The notes under the pieces: generated by a model
Database searches by the model: none
The model's input: the letters and a program-made list of their open reading frames with translations, nothing else
Told to the model about the DNA's origin: nothing
Shown: positions 15,208 to 24,155 of the stretch, in pieces
Numbering within the stretch: the stretch's first letter is position 1
Layout: the number at the start of each line of letters is the position of its first letter
Translations under genes and position numbers: made by a program
Source of the DNA: Desulfatibacillum sp.
GTDB taxonomy: Bacteria > Desulfobacterota > Desulfobacteria > Desulfobacterales > Desulfatibacillaceae
Direction of reading: 5' to 3'
DNA: 35,882 nucleotides
Assembly: GCA_016342355.1 (NCBI GenBank)
Contig: JAEINP010000048.1
Coordinates: 1 to 35,882 of the forward strand

Positions 15208-17040
15208 ATGTATACATTCAAGACAATAAACAGACGGATCATGGCCCTTTTGCTCGTCCCTGTGGGCCTTCTATTGCTGGTCATGGGCTGGACCGGCTAT
15301 GACCTGGCCAGCGACCACCTTTTGGATTTGTGGGCCCAGGCCGCCTCCCTCCAACTCCAGCGGGCGGCCCACCAGGTGGACATGCGCCTGAAGGCCCCCA
15401 AGGCCTTTATCAACACCTTTGCCGAATCCGCGGGCAAAACAGGCTCCGCCCTGGTGCAGGAAATGGTTTTGGACCAATTGAGAAGCCTGGACGGGGTGGT
15501 GCGAGTGGACATCACTAATCCGAAGACTGACACCATAGAAACCAAACCGGATTCTATGCCTGAGAGAATGGGCCGAGGTTCCGGCGCCGTCCGTGGAATG
15601 GGGCTTTTTGGCGATATGCCGCTCCGGCGCAGAGGCAATATTCAGGTCACCCCCCCTGTGTTCGACACCCAGGGAAACCACAAAACCGTGTCTTTGGTCA
15701 GCGAGTTTCTGGACGAAAATGACAACGCGGTGGGAAGCCTGGATGTTGTTCTGGAATGGGATTACCTGATTGGGGCCGTGGAATCCGAGGGATTATGGAA
15801 GTCCCAAAAGGCCATTGTGTCAGATAACCTGGGAAACATATTGGCTTGCAATCTGCCGACGGATCGGAAGCTCCTTGGGGGAACGGGGGACCCTTTGGAA
15901 GAGGCCACCCTCCAGGCCATGAAGGAAAAACCCTTTGGCACCATTATTTACACTGAGGACCCTTTGCAGGTCAGCGGGTTTCACAGGCTCAAGCAGGCGC
16001 CCTGGACTATGGTCATAATCGCCCCTGGCAAGGAAATCCTGGCCCCTATTGTGAGTTTCAGGAATTATTATATTGCCGGAGCCATAGCGGAATTTTTCAT
16101 TATCCTCTTGTTAATCCGAATTGTTACAGCAAGAACCGTCGGGTCCATCAAGGAAGTCTCCGATGCAGCCCGCATGGTTTCCCGGGGGGACTATTCCCTC
16201 CAACTCCCGATTAAATCCCGGGACGAAATGGGGACCCTGATCCGGGACTTCAACACCATGGTGGTCCAACTGGAGGAAAGAGCCCGTCTGAAAACATCCA
16301 TCAACCTGGCCATGGAAGTCCAGCAAAACCTTTTGCCTCAAAAAGCCATTCAATTCCAGGGGCTCGACATTGCCGGGATCAGTGTCTATTGCGATGAAAC
16401 CGGGGGAGATTATTACGACTTCCTTCAATTTGAGGCACTGGGAAAAAACAGCATCGCCATTGCCGTAGGCGATGTTTCAGGCCATGGCATATCCTCCGCC
16501 CTGTTCATGACCACAGCCCGGGCCTTTATCCGCAGCAGGACCTCCCGGGGAGGCGGGCCTGCCCGGATTATTGAGGACATCAACCGGCTCCTTTGCACCG
16601 ACACCCAACAGTCCGGAAGTTTTATGACCCTGTTCTTCCTGGTCATCGACACCGGGAAAAACACTCTCACCTGGGTAAGGGCAGGGCACGACCCGGCCTT
16701 GCTGTATGATCCGGCCACCAGCTTTTTTGAGGAATTGGACGGCAAAGGCCTTGCTCTTGGAGTCCGGTGCCAGTGGGACTATGAGGAAAACCAGTCCTCC
16801 CAATGGGGTCCTGGCAGGATGATTTTTTTGGGGACCGACGGGATATGGGAAGCCCGCAACTCCCAAGGCGAACAATTCGGCAAGGAACGTTTTAAGGAAT
16901 CCATCCGAAAGTACGCCCGCCTTTCCTCCGAAAATATCCTGGATATGGTCCTGGCCGATCTGGCCGCCTTCCGCCAGGGCGCCCTCATCGAAGATGACAT
17001 CACCCTGGTGGTGGTCAAAGCCGACGCCAGACTGGTATAG
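15208..17040 (+). CDS. Cache-HAMP-PP2C sensor phosphatase (RsbU/SpoIIE type)
   Basis: A 610-residue membrane phosphatase. TM1 about 13-32, extracytoplasmic Cache-like sensor about 33-285, TM2 about 288-306, HAMP about 305-358, a short helix (LAMEVQQNLLPQ) typical before RsbU-type catalytic domains, and PP2C about 385-605. Metal-binding motifs are complete: ETGGDYYD (Asp401), GDVSGHG (Asp422), LGTDGIWE (Asp543) and EDDITLVV (Asp596/597). It should dephosphorylate an anti-anti-sigma (STAS) partner or similar in response to an external signal; no STAS or anti-sigma gene is present here. ATG 15208 lacks a good Shine-Dalgarno; ATG 15241 is the alternative. It converges with the ligase gene 24 bp away. 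Confidence 0.88.
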   Translation: MYTFKTINRRIMALLLVPVGLLLLVMGWTGYDLASDHLLDLWAQAASLQLQRAAHQVDMRLKAPKAFINTFAESAGKTGSALVQEMVLDQLRSLDGVVRVDITNPKTDTIETKPDSMPERMGRGSGAVRGMGLFGDMPLRRRGNIQVTPPVFDTQGNHKTVSLVSEFLDENDNAVGSLDVVLEWDYLIGAVESEGLWKSQKAIVSDNLGNILACNLPTDRKLLGGTGDPLEEATLQAMKEKPFGTIIYTEDPLQVSGFHRLKQAPWTMVIIAPGKEILAPIVSFRNYYIAGAIAEFFIILLLIRIVTARTVGSIKEVSDAARMVSRGDYSLQLPIKSRDEMGTLIRDFNTMVVQLEERARLKTSINLAMEVQQNLLPQKAIQFQGLDIAGISVYCDETGGDYYDFLQFEALGKNSIAIAVGDVSGHGISSALFMTTARAFIRSRTSRGGGPARIIEDINRLLCTDTQQSGSFMTLFFLVIDTGKNTLTWVRAGHDPALLYDPATSFFEELDGKGLALGVRCQWDYEENQSSQWGPGRMIFLGTDGIWEARNSQGEQFGKERFKESIRKYARLSSENILDMVLADLAAFRQGALIEDDITLVVVKADARLV

Positions 17041-17064
17041 GATCCCGCCCCCCATGCTTAGCCC

Positions 17065-18753
17065 CTAACGCAGGCGTTTTTTGTCGATCTTTCCAACAGC
17101 GGTCAGGGGCATTTCCATAAATTCCATAACCTTGGGGACTTTGTACGGCGCCAGTTTTTCACGGGCGAAGGCAAGGATTTCTTCCTGGACCTTTTCCCGC
17201 GACTGGCCTGCATATTCCGGGGATAACTGGGCCACCATCTTCACGATTTCAGTCTCGGGCCTATCCGGGTTCTGGACCCCCACAATGGCGCACATTGCAA
17301 TGGCCGGATGCTCGGACAATTTGTTTTCCACCTCCGTGGAAAAGACCTTGTAGCCGCCCACGATGATCATGTCCTTGGCCCGATCCACCAAATACAGGTA
17401 TCCGTCCTCATCCAACCTGCCCACGTCGCCGGTGCGCAGCCAACGCTCTCCGTCCTGTTCTACAAAGGTTTTGGCGTTCCCTTCGGGCTTGTTATGGTAG
17501 CCCTGCATGACCTGGGGGCCGGAAACCCATACCTCTCCAGGTTCGCCAGGGGGGGCTTCGGTTTCTCCGGTCAGCACGTCCATGATCCGAATGCGGGTGG
17601 AGGGCATGGGCAGCCCCACCGATCCCACCTTTTTGGAATTTTCCATATGGTCCATGGCGATCAACGGGCTGGTTTCCGTCATGCCGTAGAGTTCCCGCAC
17701 CTTGCCCTTGCCAATCACGGCTTCCAGGTCCCGGATTCCCTCGTCGGTAAAGGGCGCTGCCCCGGAATAGCAGACCTTGACCGTGGACCAGTCCACCTTG
17801 GTGACCATAGGATCATTAAGAAACATCAGATACAGGGTGGGCACGTTGACCAGAACCGTGGGCTTGTACTTGGCGATTTGCCCAAGAATCATGGATGTAT
17901 TCCGGGGGTCCGGGATGATCACCTGGGGGATGCCGAAAAACGGCCCCAAAAGGGATACCACCAAACCCGCCACATGGAACATGGGCAACCCGGCGCAAAA
18001 GCTGTCCACGCCGCTTTTCAAGGGCACAACAGCGCCGTACTGGGTCATGCAACTAATAAGGTTTCCGTGGGAGAGCAGCGCGCCCTTGGGATCGCCCGTG
18101 GTGCCGCCCGTGTATTGGATAAAACAAATGTCGTCCATGGCCGGGCGAATGCCGGGATTTTCGCCTGAAAAACTTTTCAATACGTCCTTGAAAGGGATGA
18201 TATTCACCCCTGGCAGGGGCGTGACATCTCCGGTGGGAATCTTTTTCAAAGCCTTGGCAAGAAACTGTTTGTAGGCCGGAAGCATATCCGCCAGACCTGT
18301 GGCGATAACGGTCTTTACGGTGGTGGTCTTGGCCGCCGCCTTGGCGAAGGTTGCGAATAACATGTCCGCCACCACCAGGGCCTTGGCCTGGCAATCGTTC
18401 AATTGGTATTCCATTTCACTTGCCGTGAGCAGGGGGGAGACATTGGATACCGCGCACCCGGCTTTGAAAGCCCCCAGAACGCTGATGGTGTATTGCGGGG
18501 TATTGGGCATGCAGATGGCCACCACGTCACCCTTGCCCAAACCCTTGGACAAGAGGGCCTGGGCAAAGTGATTGGAAAATTTGTCCAGTTGGGTAAAGGA
18601 GAGGGTTTTGCCTAAAAAATGAAGGGCCGGACCATGTGGAACCTTTTGGACAATCTGACTGAAGTGCTCCACAAATGTTTTCGTGGGAGGGGTTATGTTT
18701 ATGGGCACTCCAGGGGCATAGGATTTGAACCAGGGATATTCGTCGTGTGTCAT
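17065..18753 (-). CDS. Long-chain acyl-CoA synthetase (AMP-forming)
   Basis: A 562-residue ANL-superfamily ligase from ATG 18753 (AAAGGAG eight bases upstream). Phosphate loop YTGGTTGDPKGALLSH about 215-230, adenine motif YGMTETSPLIAMDH about 355-368, GDVGRLDEDGYLYLVDRAKD hinge about 440-460, and the catalytic lysine in TAVGKIDKKRLR at the C-terminus. All core residues are present, so it should be active, converting a fatty or related acid plus CoA and ATP to acyl-CoA, AMP and PPi. A sigma-54-like promoter candidate lies 70-86 bases upstream, which might place it under the neighbouring activator. Confidence 0.9.
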   Translation of the reverse strand: MTHDEYPWFKSYAPGVPINITPPTKTFVEHFSQIVQKVPHGPALHFLGKTLSFTQLDKFSNHFAQALLSKGLGKGDVVAICMPNTPQYTISVLGAFKAGCAVSNVSPLLTASEMEYQLNDCQAKALVVADMLFATFAKAAAKTTTVKTVIATGLADMLPAYKQFLAKALKKIPTGDVTPLPGVNIIPFKDVLKSFSGENPGIRPAMDDICFIQYTGGTTGDPKGALLSHGNLISCMTQYGAVVPLKSGVDSFCAGLPMFHVAGLVVSLLGPFFGIPQVIIPDPRNTSMILGQIAKYKPTVLVNVPTLYLMFLNDPMVTKVDWSTVKVCYSGAAPFTDEGIRDLEAVIGKGKVRELYGMTETSPLIAMDHMENSKKVGSVGLPMPSTRIRIMDVLTGETEAPPGEPGEVWVSGPQVMQGYHNKPEGNAKTFVEQDGERWLRTGDVGRLDEDGYLYLVDRAKDMIIVGGYKVFSTEVENKLSEHPAIAMCAIVGVQNPDRPETEIVKMVAQLSPEYAGQSREKVQEEILAFAREKLAPYKVPKVMEFMEMPLTAVGKIDKKRLR

Positions 18754-19054
18754 GGTCAAAGCTCCTTTACAACGGATCGTAGGGGAAAAGGAAAGAAAGT
18801 GGAGATTTCAGGGACCTATCATTACAAGGTCCATGCCAGTTTACAGGCGCATTATGCATGGAAGGGGAAACCCGGGGCCATCGTGCAAAAACATGTGAAT
18901 TTTCAGTGGTTTACTGGCTTGAATTGAGGGCGGCGGGCAATGAGGCCTGCCAGTTTATGGGGACCCTGGAGGAGCGTGTTCCACAGGATTTGGTGAGCAC
19001 TCCCAATATATGGAGACCCCCCGGGGAGAATAAGTGTATAGCCCGCCCAAACAA
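18754..19054. other. Upstream region of the acyl-CoA synthetase gene
   Basis: A 301-bp gap between the ligase start and the activator stop, both on the minus strand. It contains the sigma-54-like candidate at 18823-18839 and no supported gene or clear terminator. Confidence 0.5.
18823..18839 (-). promoter_or_regulatory. Candidate sigma-54 promoter for the acyl-CoA synthetase
   Basis: On the minus strand CTGGCATGGACCTTGTA has GG and the -12 element spaced by ten bases, as in the -24/-12 consensus, but the -12 dinucleotide is GT rather than GC. It lies 70-86 bases before the start codon. Weaker than the promoter at 22551. Confidence 0.35.
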
Positions 19055-22000
19055 TCACCCTGGCCGTTTGATCCCCAGTTTTTTCATATGAAAGGCCAGG
19101 GTGGACGGTGGAACCCCCAGGATCCTAGCGGCTCCGGTTGCTCCGGCGACTTTCCACCCGGTCCTTTTCAAGACCCGCAGGATATGGTGGCGTTCATTCT
19201 CCGCCAGGGTGGCGTTATCGTCCACCGTCAGGGGCGTGCAGTCGCCGCTTTGGAGTTCCGGCATGCGGAAATCCCTGCCCGCGCTTAAAATCACGCCTCT
19301 TTCAATCACGTTTTTCAGTTCGCGGACATTGCCTGGCCAGTCGTATTCCACCAGTCTGTCCATTTCCCGGTCGGAAAAACGCATGGCCTGCTTGTTCAAC
19401 TTTGCAGCATGGAGTTTGAGAAAGTGCATGGCTAAAAGGGGAATGTCTTCTCTGCGGTCCCGGAGCGGTGGGACGTAAATGGGGAACACATTGAGCCGAT
19501 AGTACAGGTCCGCCCGAAAACGCCCCTCCCGCACCAGGGATTCCAATTCCCGGTTGGTGGCCGCGATGAGGCGAAAATCAGACGAGAGGGTCTTCATCCC
19601 TCCTACTCTTTCAAACTGGCGCGTCTGAATAACCCGCAACAGGCGAATCTGGATATCCTGGGAAATGTCTCCGATTTCGTCCAGGAACAGTGTTCCCCCG
19701 TCCGCCAGTTCCAGGCGTCCGGCCTTGCGCTGGGTGGCGCCGGTAAACGCGCCCTTCTCATGGCCCAGCAACTCGCTGGCCACCAGTTCCCTGGGCAGGG
19801 CGCTGAGCTGCACCCCGATAAAAGGCTGTTTAGCCCGGCCACTGTGGCGCTGGATGGCCCGAGCCACCAACTCCTTGCCCACCCCGGTTTCCCCGGTGAT
19901 GAGCACCGTGGTTTCTGTATTGGCGACCTGCTCGATCTTGGACAGAACTTCCTTGATAACCGGGCTGTGGCCCACAATTTCGTCGAACTGGAGATAGCTC
20001 AGGTGGGCTTCTTCGTAATATTGTTTTTCCCGGCTCAGCTTGACGTTCCAGCGGCGTATCTGGTCATAGGCCCGGGCATTGTCCAGGGCGATGGCCGCCA
20101 GGGCCGAAAAATAGGACAGCACGTCCAGGTCTTCCTCCCGGAAGGCGCTGGCAAGCAGGCGATTGTCGTGATACAGGACCCCCACCACCTGGTCATGCAG
20201 GCTCAAGGGCACGCAGATTTTAGACTGGATGGCCCCTTCGCTGCCGTAGCCTTCGGTATCCGCGGACTCCACACCCGCAATCAGGCCCTTTCCGGAAGCA
20301 GCCACCGTTTCTATCATTTTCATGGAGGAAACAAAGGAAGGATTGGCCACATGATCGCTGGTCAGGTTGCGGGAGGCTTTCAGACGCAATTCCGTTTTTC
20401 CCGAAGGGCCGGTTTCACTCATGAAAATGGCTCCGCGTTCCGCCCCCGTCACCCGATTGCCTGTTGAAATGATGCGTTGCACCAGCTCGTGGTAGTCGCG
20501 GATTTTGACCAGTTCCTGCCCCAATTCCAGGATTTCCCGAAGCAGTTTCTTGGAATTGGCGTCCCGGCTGACCATGTGGCGCAGGTCGTCCGGCACCAGC
20601 TTTTCATCCATGGAGGCCAAGCCCAGTGTGGCCTGGGCGGTGAGTTTTTCGGCCGATCCCGGGTCTCCGGTTTTCCTCAGGTAACGGGCCGCCTCCAGCC
20701 GGGAACGGATCAGGGACATCTGGTGCCCGGACTCTTTCAGGTAGCGTATGGAGGTCTCAAACGCCTCCAGAATTTTTTCGCCAGGGCCTTGTTCCCTCTC
20801 CATTTTCAGGGCCGCAAACCGCGCCCCGATTCCTTTCATATAAATATTGTTAGAGGCCTGCATGCGTTGGATTTCCACTTCCAGGGAAAGTCCCGGGATT
20901 GGGGGAAGCTCGCCGTCTTCCACGGCCAAGGCTAGGTGAAGCAGATAGGAGTAGGCCAGGACCCTGGTCTGGGCTTCTTCCCGGTATTCCAGGAATTCCT
21001 TCAGGTATTGGGCCGTCTGCTTTTTCTTCCCAAGCAGGAAATAGGTATAGGCCAGGAAAACCTGGAGAATCATCCACACCCAACGGTTGTTGGTCTCCTT
21101 GGCCAGCTTGAGGCTCATTTCCATGTACACCAGGGCCTCGTCCAAGCGCCCCAGCTTCAACATGATTTCGCCAATATTGCCAATGGCATAGGAAGCCAGG
21201 TACAGATCCCCCTTTTCCAGGCAATGGGTGCGGATGGAATCCAGCATGCCAATCCCCTGGGCGTAGTTGCCCACCTGGGCATAGCTGTAGCCCACCGTAA
21301 TGGCGCCCAGCAACGGAAACCGGGACCGGGGATATTGCTCCACGCCCGTAACCGCTCGCTCATAGCTGTCCACCGCCTCGGTAAACCGCCCCTCCCAATA
21401 GAGGAAAAAGGTGCTGAACGCCGTGACAGCGTCTGCCAGTTGGGGATCGTCAATGGTTTTGGCAAGGGCCCAACCCTTTTCAAAATGAGCCAGGGCTTGG
21501 TCGTAATGGGCGCTCAGCCATTCGTTTTTGGCGATATGCATTTCCAGCAAGGCCCTGTCAGCCCCGTTATTCCGCATTTTCGCCCGTTTCATGGCCCGGT
21601 GGAGCAGGGCCAGCACCCAGGTGGTGTCATGGCGGGCCGTGGAAATTTTCGAGTACTTGATGGCTGTTTCCACAAAAAGCTGATCCGCCGTCTCTCCGTT
21701 TTGATGATCCAGGTCCATCAACACCTTGTGATAACATTGAAAAGCCTGCTCGGCCCGAAAAGACCGGCGGTGCGCGTCACCGGCCCGGCACAGCATGCGG
21801 CAGCCGTCAATGTCGTTGGAAATTTCGATCAGATGGTGGGCCAGGCGTTCACATTTTTCATCGTCTTCCGGCAGGTCCCTCATGAGCAACGCAACAATCC
21901 GCTTGTGAAAGGCGGTTTTTGCTTCCGGCGTCAGGCGTCCACTCCATTTTTCCCGCTTTGCAGGAACACGAAAGGCATAGATTCCGGGCCGGGGACTGGT

Positions 22001-22162
22001 GAGGGTTTTTCGCTCCACTTCCCCTTGCAGCTCGGCCAGGACCTGATGGGCCTTGAGGCCGGTCAGTTCCGCCAGCCAGTCCAGGGTGAATTCTCCCTCC
22101 ATGAACGCGGCGGCTTCCTGGATTCTTTGGAGATCATTGGGCGGGGATAGCGGGGTAGTCAT
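19055..22162 (-). CDS. TPR-GAF-sigma54 activator (enhancer-binding protein)
   Basis: A 1035-residue regulator with AGGAG before ATG 22162. The N-terminal third to half (about 100-520) is helical repeat of TPR type, with pairs such as ALAHFEKGWALAK and EALVYMEMSLKLAKE. A GAF domain follows at about 550-700, then an AAA+ sigma-54 interaction domain about 727-960 with Walker A GETGVGKE (757-764), the sigma-54-contacting loop GAFTGA (804-809), Walker B GGTLFLDEIGD and the arginine-finger region. A Fis-type HTH is at about 985-1035. All activator motifs are intact. It is divergent from the acyl-CoA operon that carries a -24/-12 promoter, so that operon is the obvious target. The GAF or TPR part probably senses a CoA intermediate or a protein partner; there is no receiver domain. 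Confidence 0.93.
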   Translation of the reverse strand: MTTPLSPPNDLQRIQEAAAFMEGEFTLDWLAELTGLKAHQVLAELQGEVERKTLTSPRPGIYAFRVPAKREKWSGRLTPEAKTAFHKRIVALLMRDLPEDDEKCERLAHHLIEISNDIDGCRMLCRAGDAHRRSFRAEQAFQCYHKVLMDLDHQNGETADQLFVETAIKYSKISTARHDTTWVLALLHRAMKRAKMRNNGADRALLEMHIAKNEWLSAHYDQALAHFEKGWALAKTIDDPQLADAVTAFSTFFLYWEGRFTEAVDSYERAVTGVEQYPRSRFPLLGAITVGYSYAQVGNYAQGIGMLDSIRTHCLEKGDLYLASYAIGNIGEIMLKLGRLDEALVYMEMSLKLAKETNNRWVWMILQVFLAYTYFLLGKKKQTAQYLKEFLEYREEAQTRVLAYSYLLHLALAVEDGELPPIPGLSLEVEIQRMQASNNIYMKGIGARFAALKMEREQGPGEKILEAFETSIRYLKESGHQMSLIRSRLEAARYLRKTGDPGSAEKLTAQATLGLASMDEKLVPDDLRHMVSRDANSKKLLREILELGQELVKIRDYHELVQRIISTGNRVTGAERGAIFMSETGPSGKTELRLKASRNLTSDHVANPSFVSSMKMIETVAASGKGLIAGVESADTEGYGSEGAIQSKICVPLSLHDQVVGVLYHDNRLLASAFREEDLDVLSYFSALAAIALDNARAYDQIRRWNVKLSREKQYYEEAHLSYLQFDEIVGHSPVIKEVLSKIEQVANTETTVLITGETGVGKELVARAIQRHSGRAKQPFIGVQLSALPRELVASELLGHEKGAFTGATQRKAGRLELADGGTLFLDEIGDISQDIQIRLLRVIQTRQFERVGGMKTLSSDFRLIAATNRELESLVREGRFRADLYYRLNVFPIYVPPLRDRREDIPLLAMHFLKLHAAKLNKQAMRFSDREMDRLVEYDWPGNVRELKNVIERGVILSAGRDFRMPELQSGDCTPLTVDDNATLAENERHHILRVLKRTGWKVAGATGAARILGVPPSTLAFHMKKLGIKRPG

Positions 22163-22246
22163 GATGATTTCTCCTGGGGGACAGGTTTAAAGTCAGACCG
22201 TATCGTTTAGTGGTTCAGCCCGATTTGTTACCAGGACTGGCAAGGA

Positions 22247-22301
22247 GGTGTCAAAGTATTCCTGATATGTTGAGAACAAAAGTACAATATACTGCGACAC
22301 C
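22247..22301. promoter_or_regulatory. Inverted repeat, candidate enhancer site
   Basis: GGTGTC-aa-AGTAT (22247-22259) mirrored by ATACT-gc-GACACC (22289-22301), 11 of 13 positions paired, 29-base spacer. It lies 250-300 bases upstream of the -24/-12 promoter. A related half-site, ATATTGCGACCC, recurs at about 22450-22461. Confidence 0.45.
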
Positions 22302-22451
22302 CTCCCTCCCAAGGCCCTGTTCCGGGCCTTCCACCCGGCAATGGCGAGAGGGGCGGTCCTTGGAACAGCATTTTCAGACAAAACCCATTTAGGAAAAGGC
22401 CTTTCAGATCCCTTGTTCGGCCTGGTTCCCAGGCCCAAGTGTCTCAACATA
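22266..22451. repeat. Distant inverted 10-mers in the regulatory region
   Basis: TATGTTGAGA at 22266-22275 and its exact reverse complement TCTCAACATA at 22442-22451, separated by 166 bases. They could be two binding sites of one protein in opposite orientation that cooperate by looping. Confidence 0.4.
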
Positions 22452-22550
22452 TTGCGACCCATAACCATATCTTGAGCTTACCTGATAACCCGGTTGGTGC
22501 AGTGTAAATATAACTAACTGATTTCACTAACAATTATTTCATATATTTCC

Positions 22551-22567
22551 TTGGCGCCCCCCTTGCA
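22551..22567 (+). promoter_or_regulatory. Sigma-54 (-24/-12) promoter
   Basis: TTGGCGCCCCCCTTGCA: GG at 22553-22554 and GC at 22565-22566 separated by exactly ten bases, with the TTGG and TTGCA contexts of the consensus. Transcription should start near 22577, giving a leader of about 70 bases before ATG 22650. A sigma-54 activator is encoded divergently next door. Confidence 0.82.
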
Positions 22568-22649
22568 CTGTCTATCCCCACTATATCACGGGAGAACAAG
22601 GGCATCATGCCGCCCCCATTCCCATAATCACCCTCAGGAGGTTAACAGC

Positions 22650-24074
22650 ATGGGTTTGATGACAGCGCAAGAATATCTGGATAGTTTGAACGATGGCCGC
22701 ATCGTATATTATTTAGGCGAAAAAATAGCCAATGTGGCGGACGATCCCAACCTGGGCGTGTGCGCCCGGACCATGGCCCTGGACTATGAAATCGCCGAAA
22801 ACCCCCAATACCAGGATCTGGCTACGGTCTATGACGAGGAACTGGGCGAAAAAATCAGCCGGTATTATCACAAACCGCAAAACGCCGAGGAACTCATCAA
22901 GGCCCATGACCTCATCGTCACCTCCACCAGCATGGGCGACGGCATCATTCCCTTTTCCCATGATATCGGGTCCGACGCCCTCAACGCCTATTCCATCACG
23001 GCCCAGGCCATAGGCAATCCCGAATATATTGAGCGGGTGGAAAACTACCGCCGGTATCTCAAACAAAAGGACTTGGCCACCTGCGCGGCGGTCACTGATG
23101 TGAAGGGAGACCGCATGCTCCGGCCTTCCCATCCGGATCAGGCCCACGCAGATCAATACCTGCGGGTGGTGGAGCGCAACGACCAGGGCATTGTAGTGCG
23201 CGGAGCAAAAATGCACATTACCGGCGCCGCCTACTCCAACGAAATCCTTGTGGTTCCCTGCCGTGCCATGACGGAAAAGGACGTCGACTACGCCGTGGCT
23301 TTTGCCATCCCCGCCAACACCAAAGGCCTGACCCAGATTTGCCGTCCCTTTAAATCCAAGGTCAGTTCCCTGGAATTCCCCAGCAGCCGCCAGCATTTTA
23401 TCCACACCGACTCCCTGATTGTGTTTGACGACGTGCTGGTTCCCTGGGAACGGGTGTTCATGTGCGGCGAATGGCAACACGCAGCCACCATGGTGTACAA
23501 TTTCGCCCTCCTGCACCGGCGCACGGGCGTGGCATACCGGATTCCCATGTCAGAACAACTGGCGGGCGTTGCCATGGCCATGGCCGAGTATCATGGCGTG
23601 TCCCAGGCTCCCCATGTCCGGGAAAAACTCACCGACGTGCTGGTTTACCTGGAAACTCTGCGGTCCCTGTCCCGCTCCGCCTGCCTGGATTTCATCATGC
23701 GCGGCGGTATGGCGGTTCCCAACCCGGTAGTCACCAATATCGCCAAGTACCATTTTGCCAGCCAGTATCACCACATCGTTAAAATTATCCAGGACTTGGC
23801 AGGGGGAGCCCTGGTTACTTCCCCCACATACAAGGATTTCCAGGTACCGGAACTGAAAGGCTACATTGAAAAATACATGGTCGCCAAAAAGGGCGTGAGC
23901 GGCGAACAGCGGATGCGCATGATGGACCTGATCCGCCGGATTATCCCCGCGGAAAACGAAACCATCTGCCTCCATGGCGAGGGATCGCCCATGGCCGAAC
24001 GCATGACCATCTTCATGGAAGGCAAACGCACCCTGGCCCAATGCATGAAAATGGTGGAAGCCCAGGCCGGGTGA
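22650..24074 (+). CDS. HpaB / 4-hydroxybutyryl-CoA dehydratase-fold flavoprotein lacking Fe-S ligands
   Basis: A 474-residue protein from ATG 22650 (AGGAGG seven bases upstream). It aligns end to end with clostridial 4-hydroxybutyryl-CoA dehydratase as I recall it: LMTAQEYLDSL start, VTDVKGDRMLRPS about 148-160, IVVRGAKMHITGA about 181-193, VLVPWERVFMCGE, QDLAGGALVTSP, and LHGEGSPMAERM near the C-terminus. The dehydratase binds FAD and a [4Fe-4S] cluster through three Cys and one His. Here the two Cys before the DALNA motif are replaced (Pro101, Asp105) and the third is Tyr296; only His289 remains. It may therefore be an FAD-only isomerase/dehydratase, a flavin-dependent hydroxylase relative, or something new. 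First gene of the sigma-54 operon. Confidence 0.8.
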   Translation: MGLMTAQEYLDSLNDGRIVYYLGEKIANVADDPNLGVCARTMALDYEIAENPQYQDLATVYDEELGEKISRYYHKPQNAEELIKAHDLIVTSTSMGDGIIPFSHDIGSDALNAYSITAQAIGNPEYIERVENYRRYLKQKDLATCAAVTDVKGDRMLRPSHPDQAHADQYLRVVERNDQGIVVRGAKMHITGAAYSNEILVVPCRAMTEKDVDYAVAFAIPANTKGLTQICRPFKSKVSSLEFPSSRQHFIHTDSLIVFDDVLVPWERVFMCGEWQHAATMVYNFALLHRRTGVAYRIPMSEQLAGVAMAMAEYHGVSQAPHVREKLTDVLVYLETLRSLSRSACLDFIMRGGMAVPNPVVTNIAKYHFASQYHHIVKIIQDLAGGALVTSPTYKDFQVPELKGYIEKYMVAKKGVSGEQRMRMMDLIRRIIPAENETICLHGEGSPMAERMTIFMEGKRTLAQCMKMVEAQAG

Positions 24075-24079
24075 TCTCC

Positions 24080-24112
24080 CCCGGCAGGACGCTAAGGTGC
24101 CAATTTGCCGGG
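24080..24112. repeat. Intercistronic inverted repeat
   Basis: CCCGGCA (24080-24086) and TGCCGGG (24106-24112) in the 81-bp gap between the first two operon genes. The arms are short; it may form a hairpin in the mRNA. Confidence 0.35.
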
Positions 24113-24155
24113 AAAAATGCGAAAATTTTACCAACCTATCAGCAAGGAGCGCCCC

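Larger units (their letters stand above)
22163..22649. promoter_or_regulatory. Divergent regulatory region (activator / acyl-CoA operon)
   Basis: A 487-bp intergenic region with a sigma-54 promoter at its right end and several inverted repeats about 100-300 bp upstream of it, the distance expected for enhancer sites. It also contains a small AAGGCCC/GGGCCTT hairpin at 22311-22330. No supported gene. Confidence 0.65.

Noticed and set aside
19760-22150. Plus-strand frames opposite the sigma-54 activator
   Set aside because: Shadows of an intact activator with Walker, GAFTGA and Fis motifs.
22193-22468. Minus-strand frame of 91 codons in the regulatory region
   Set aside because: Overlaps the candidate enhancer repeats, lacks a ribosome-binding site and has no recognisable sequence.
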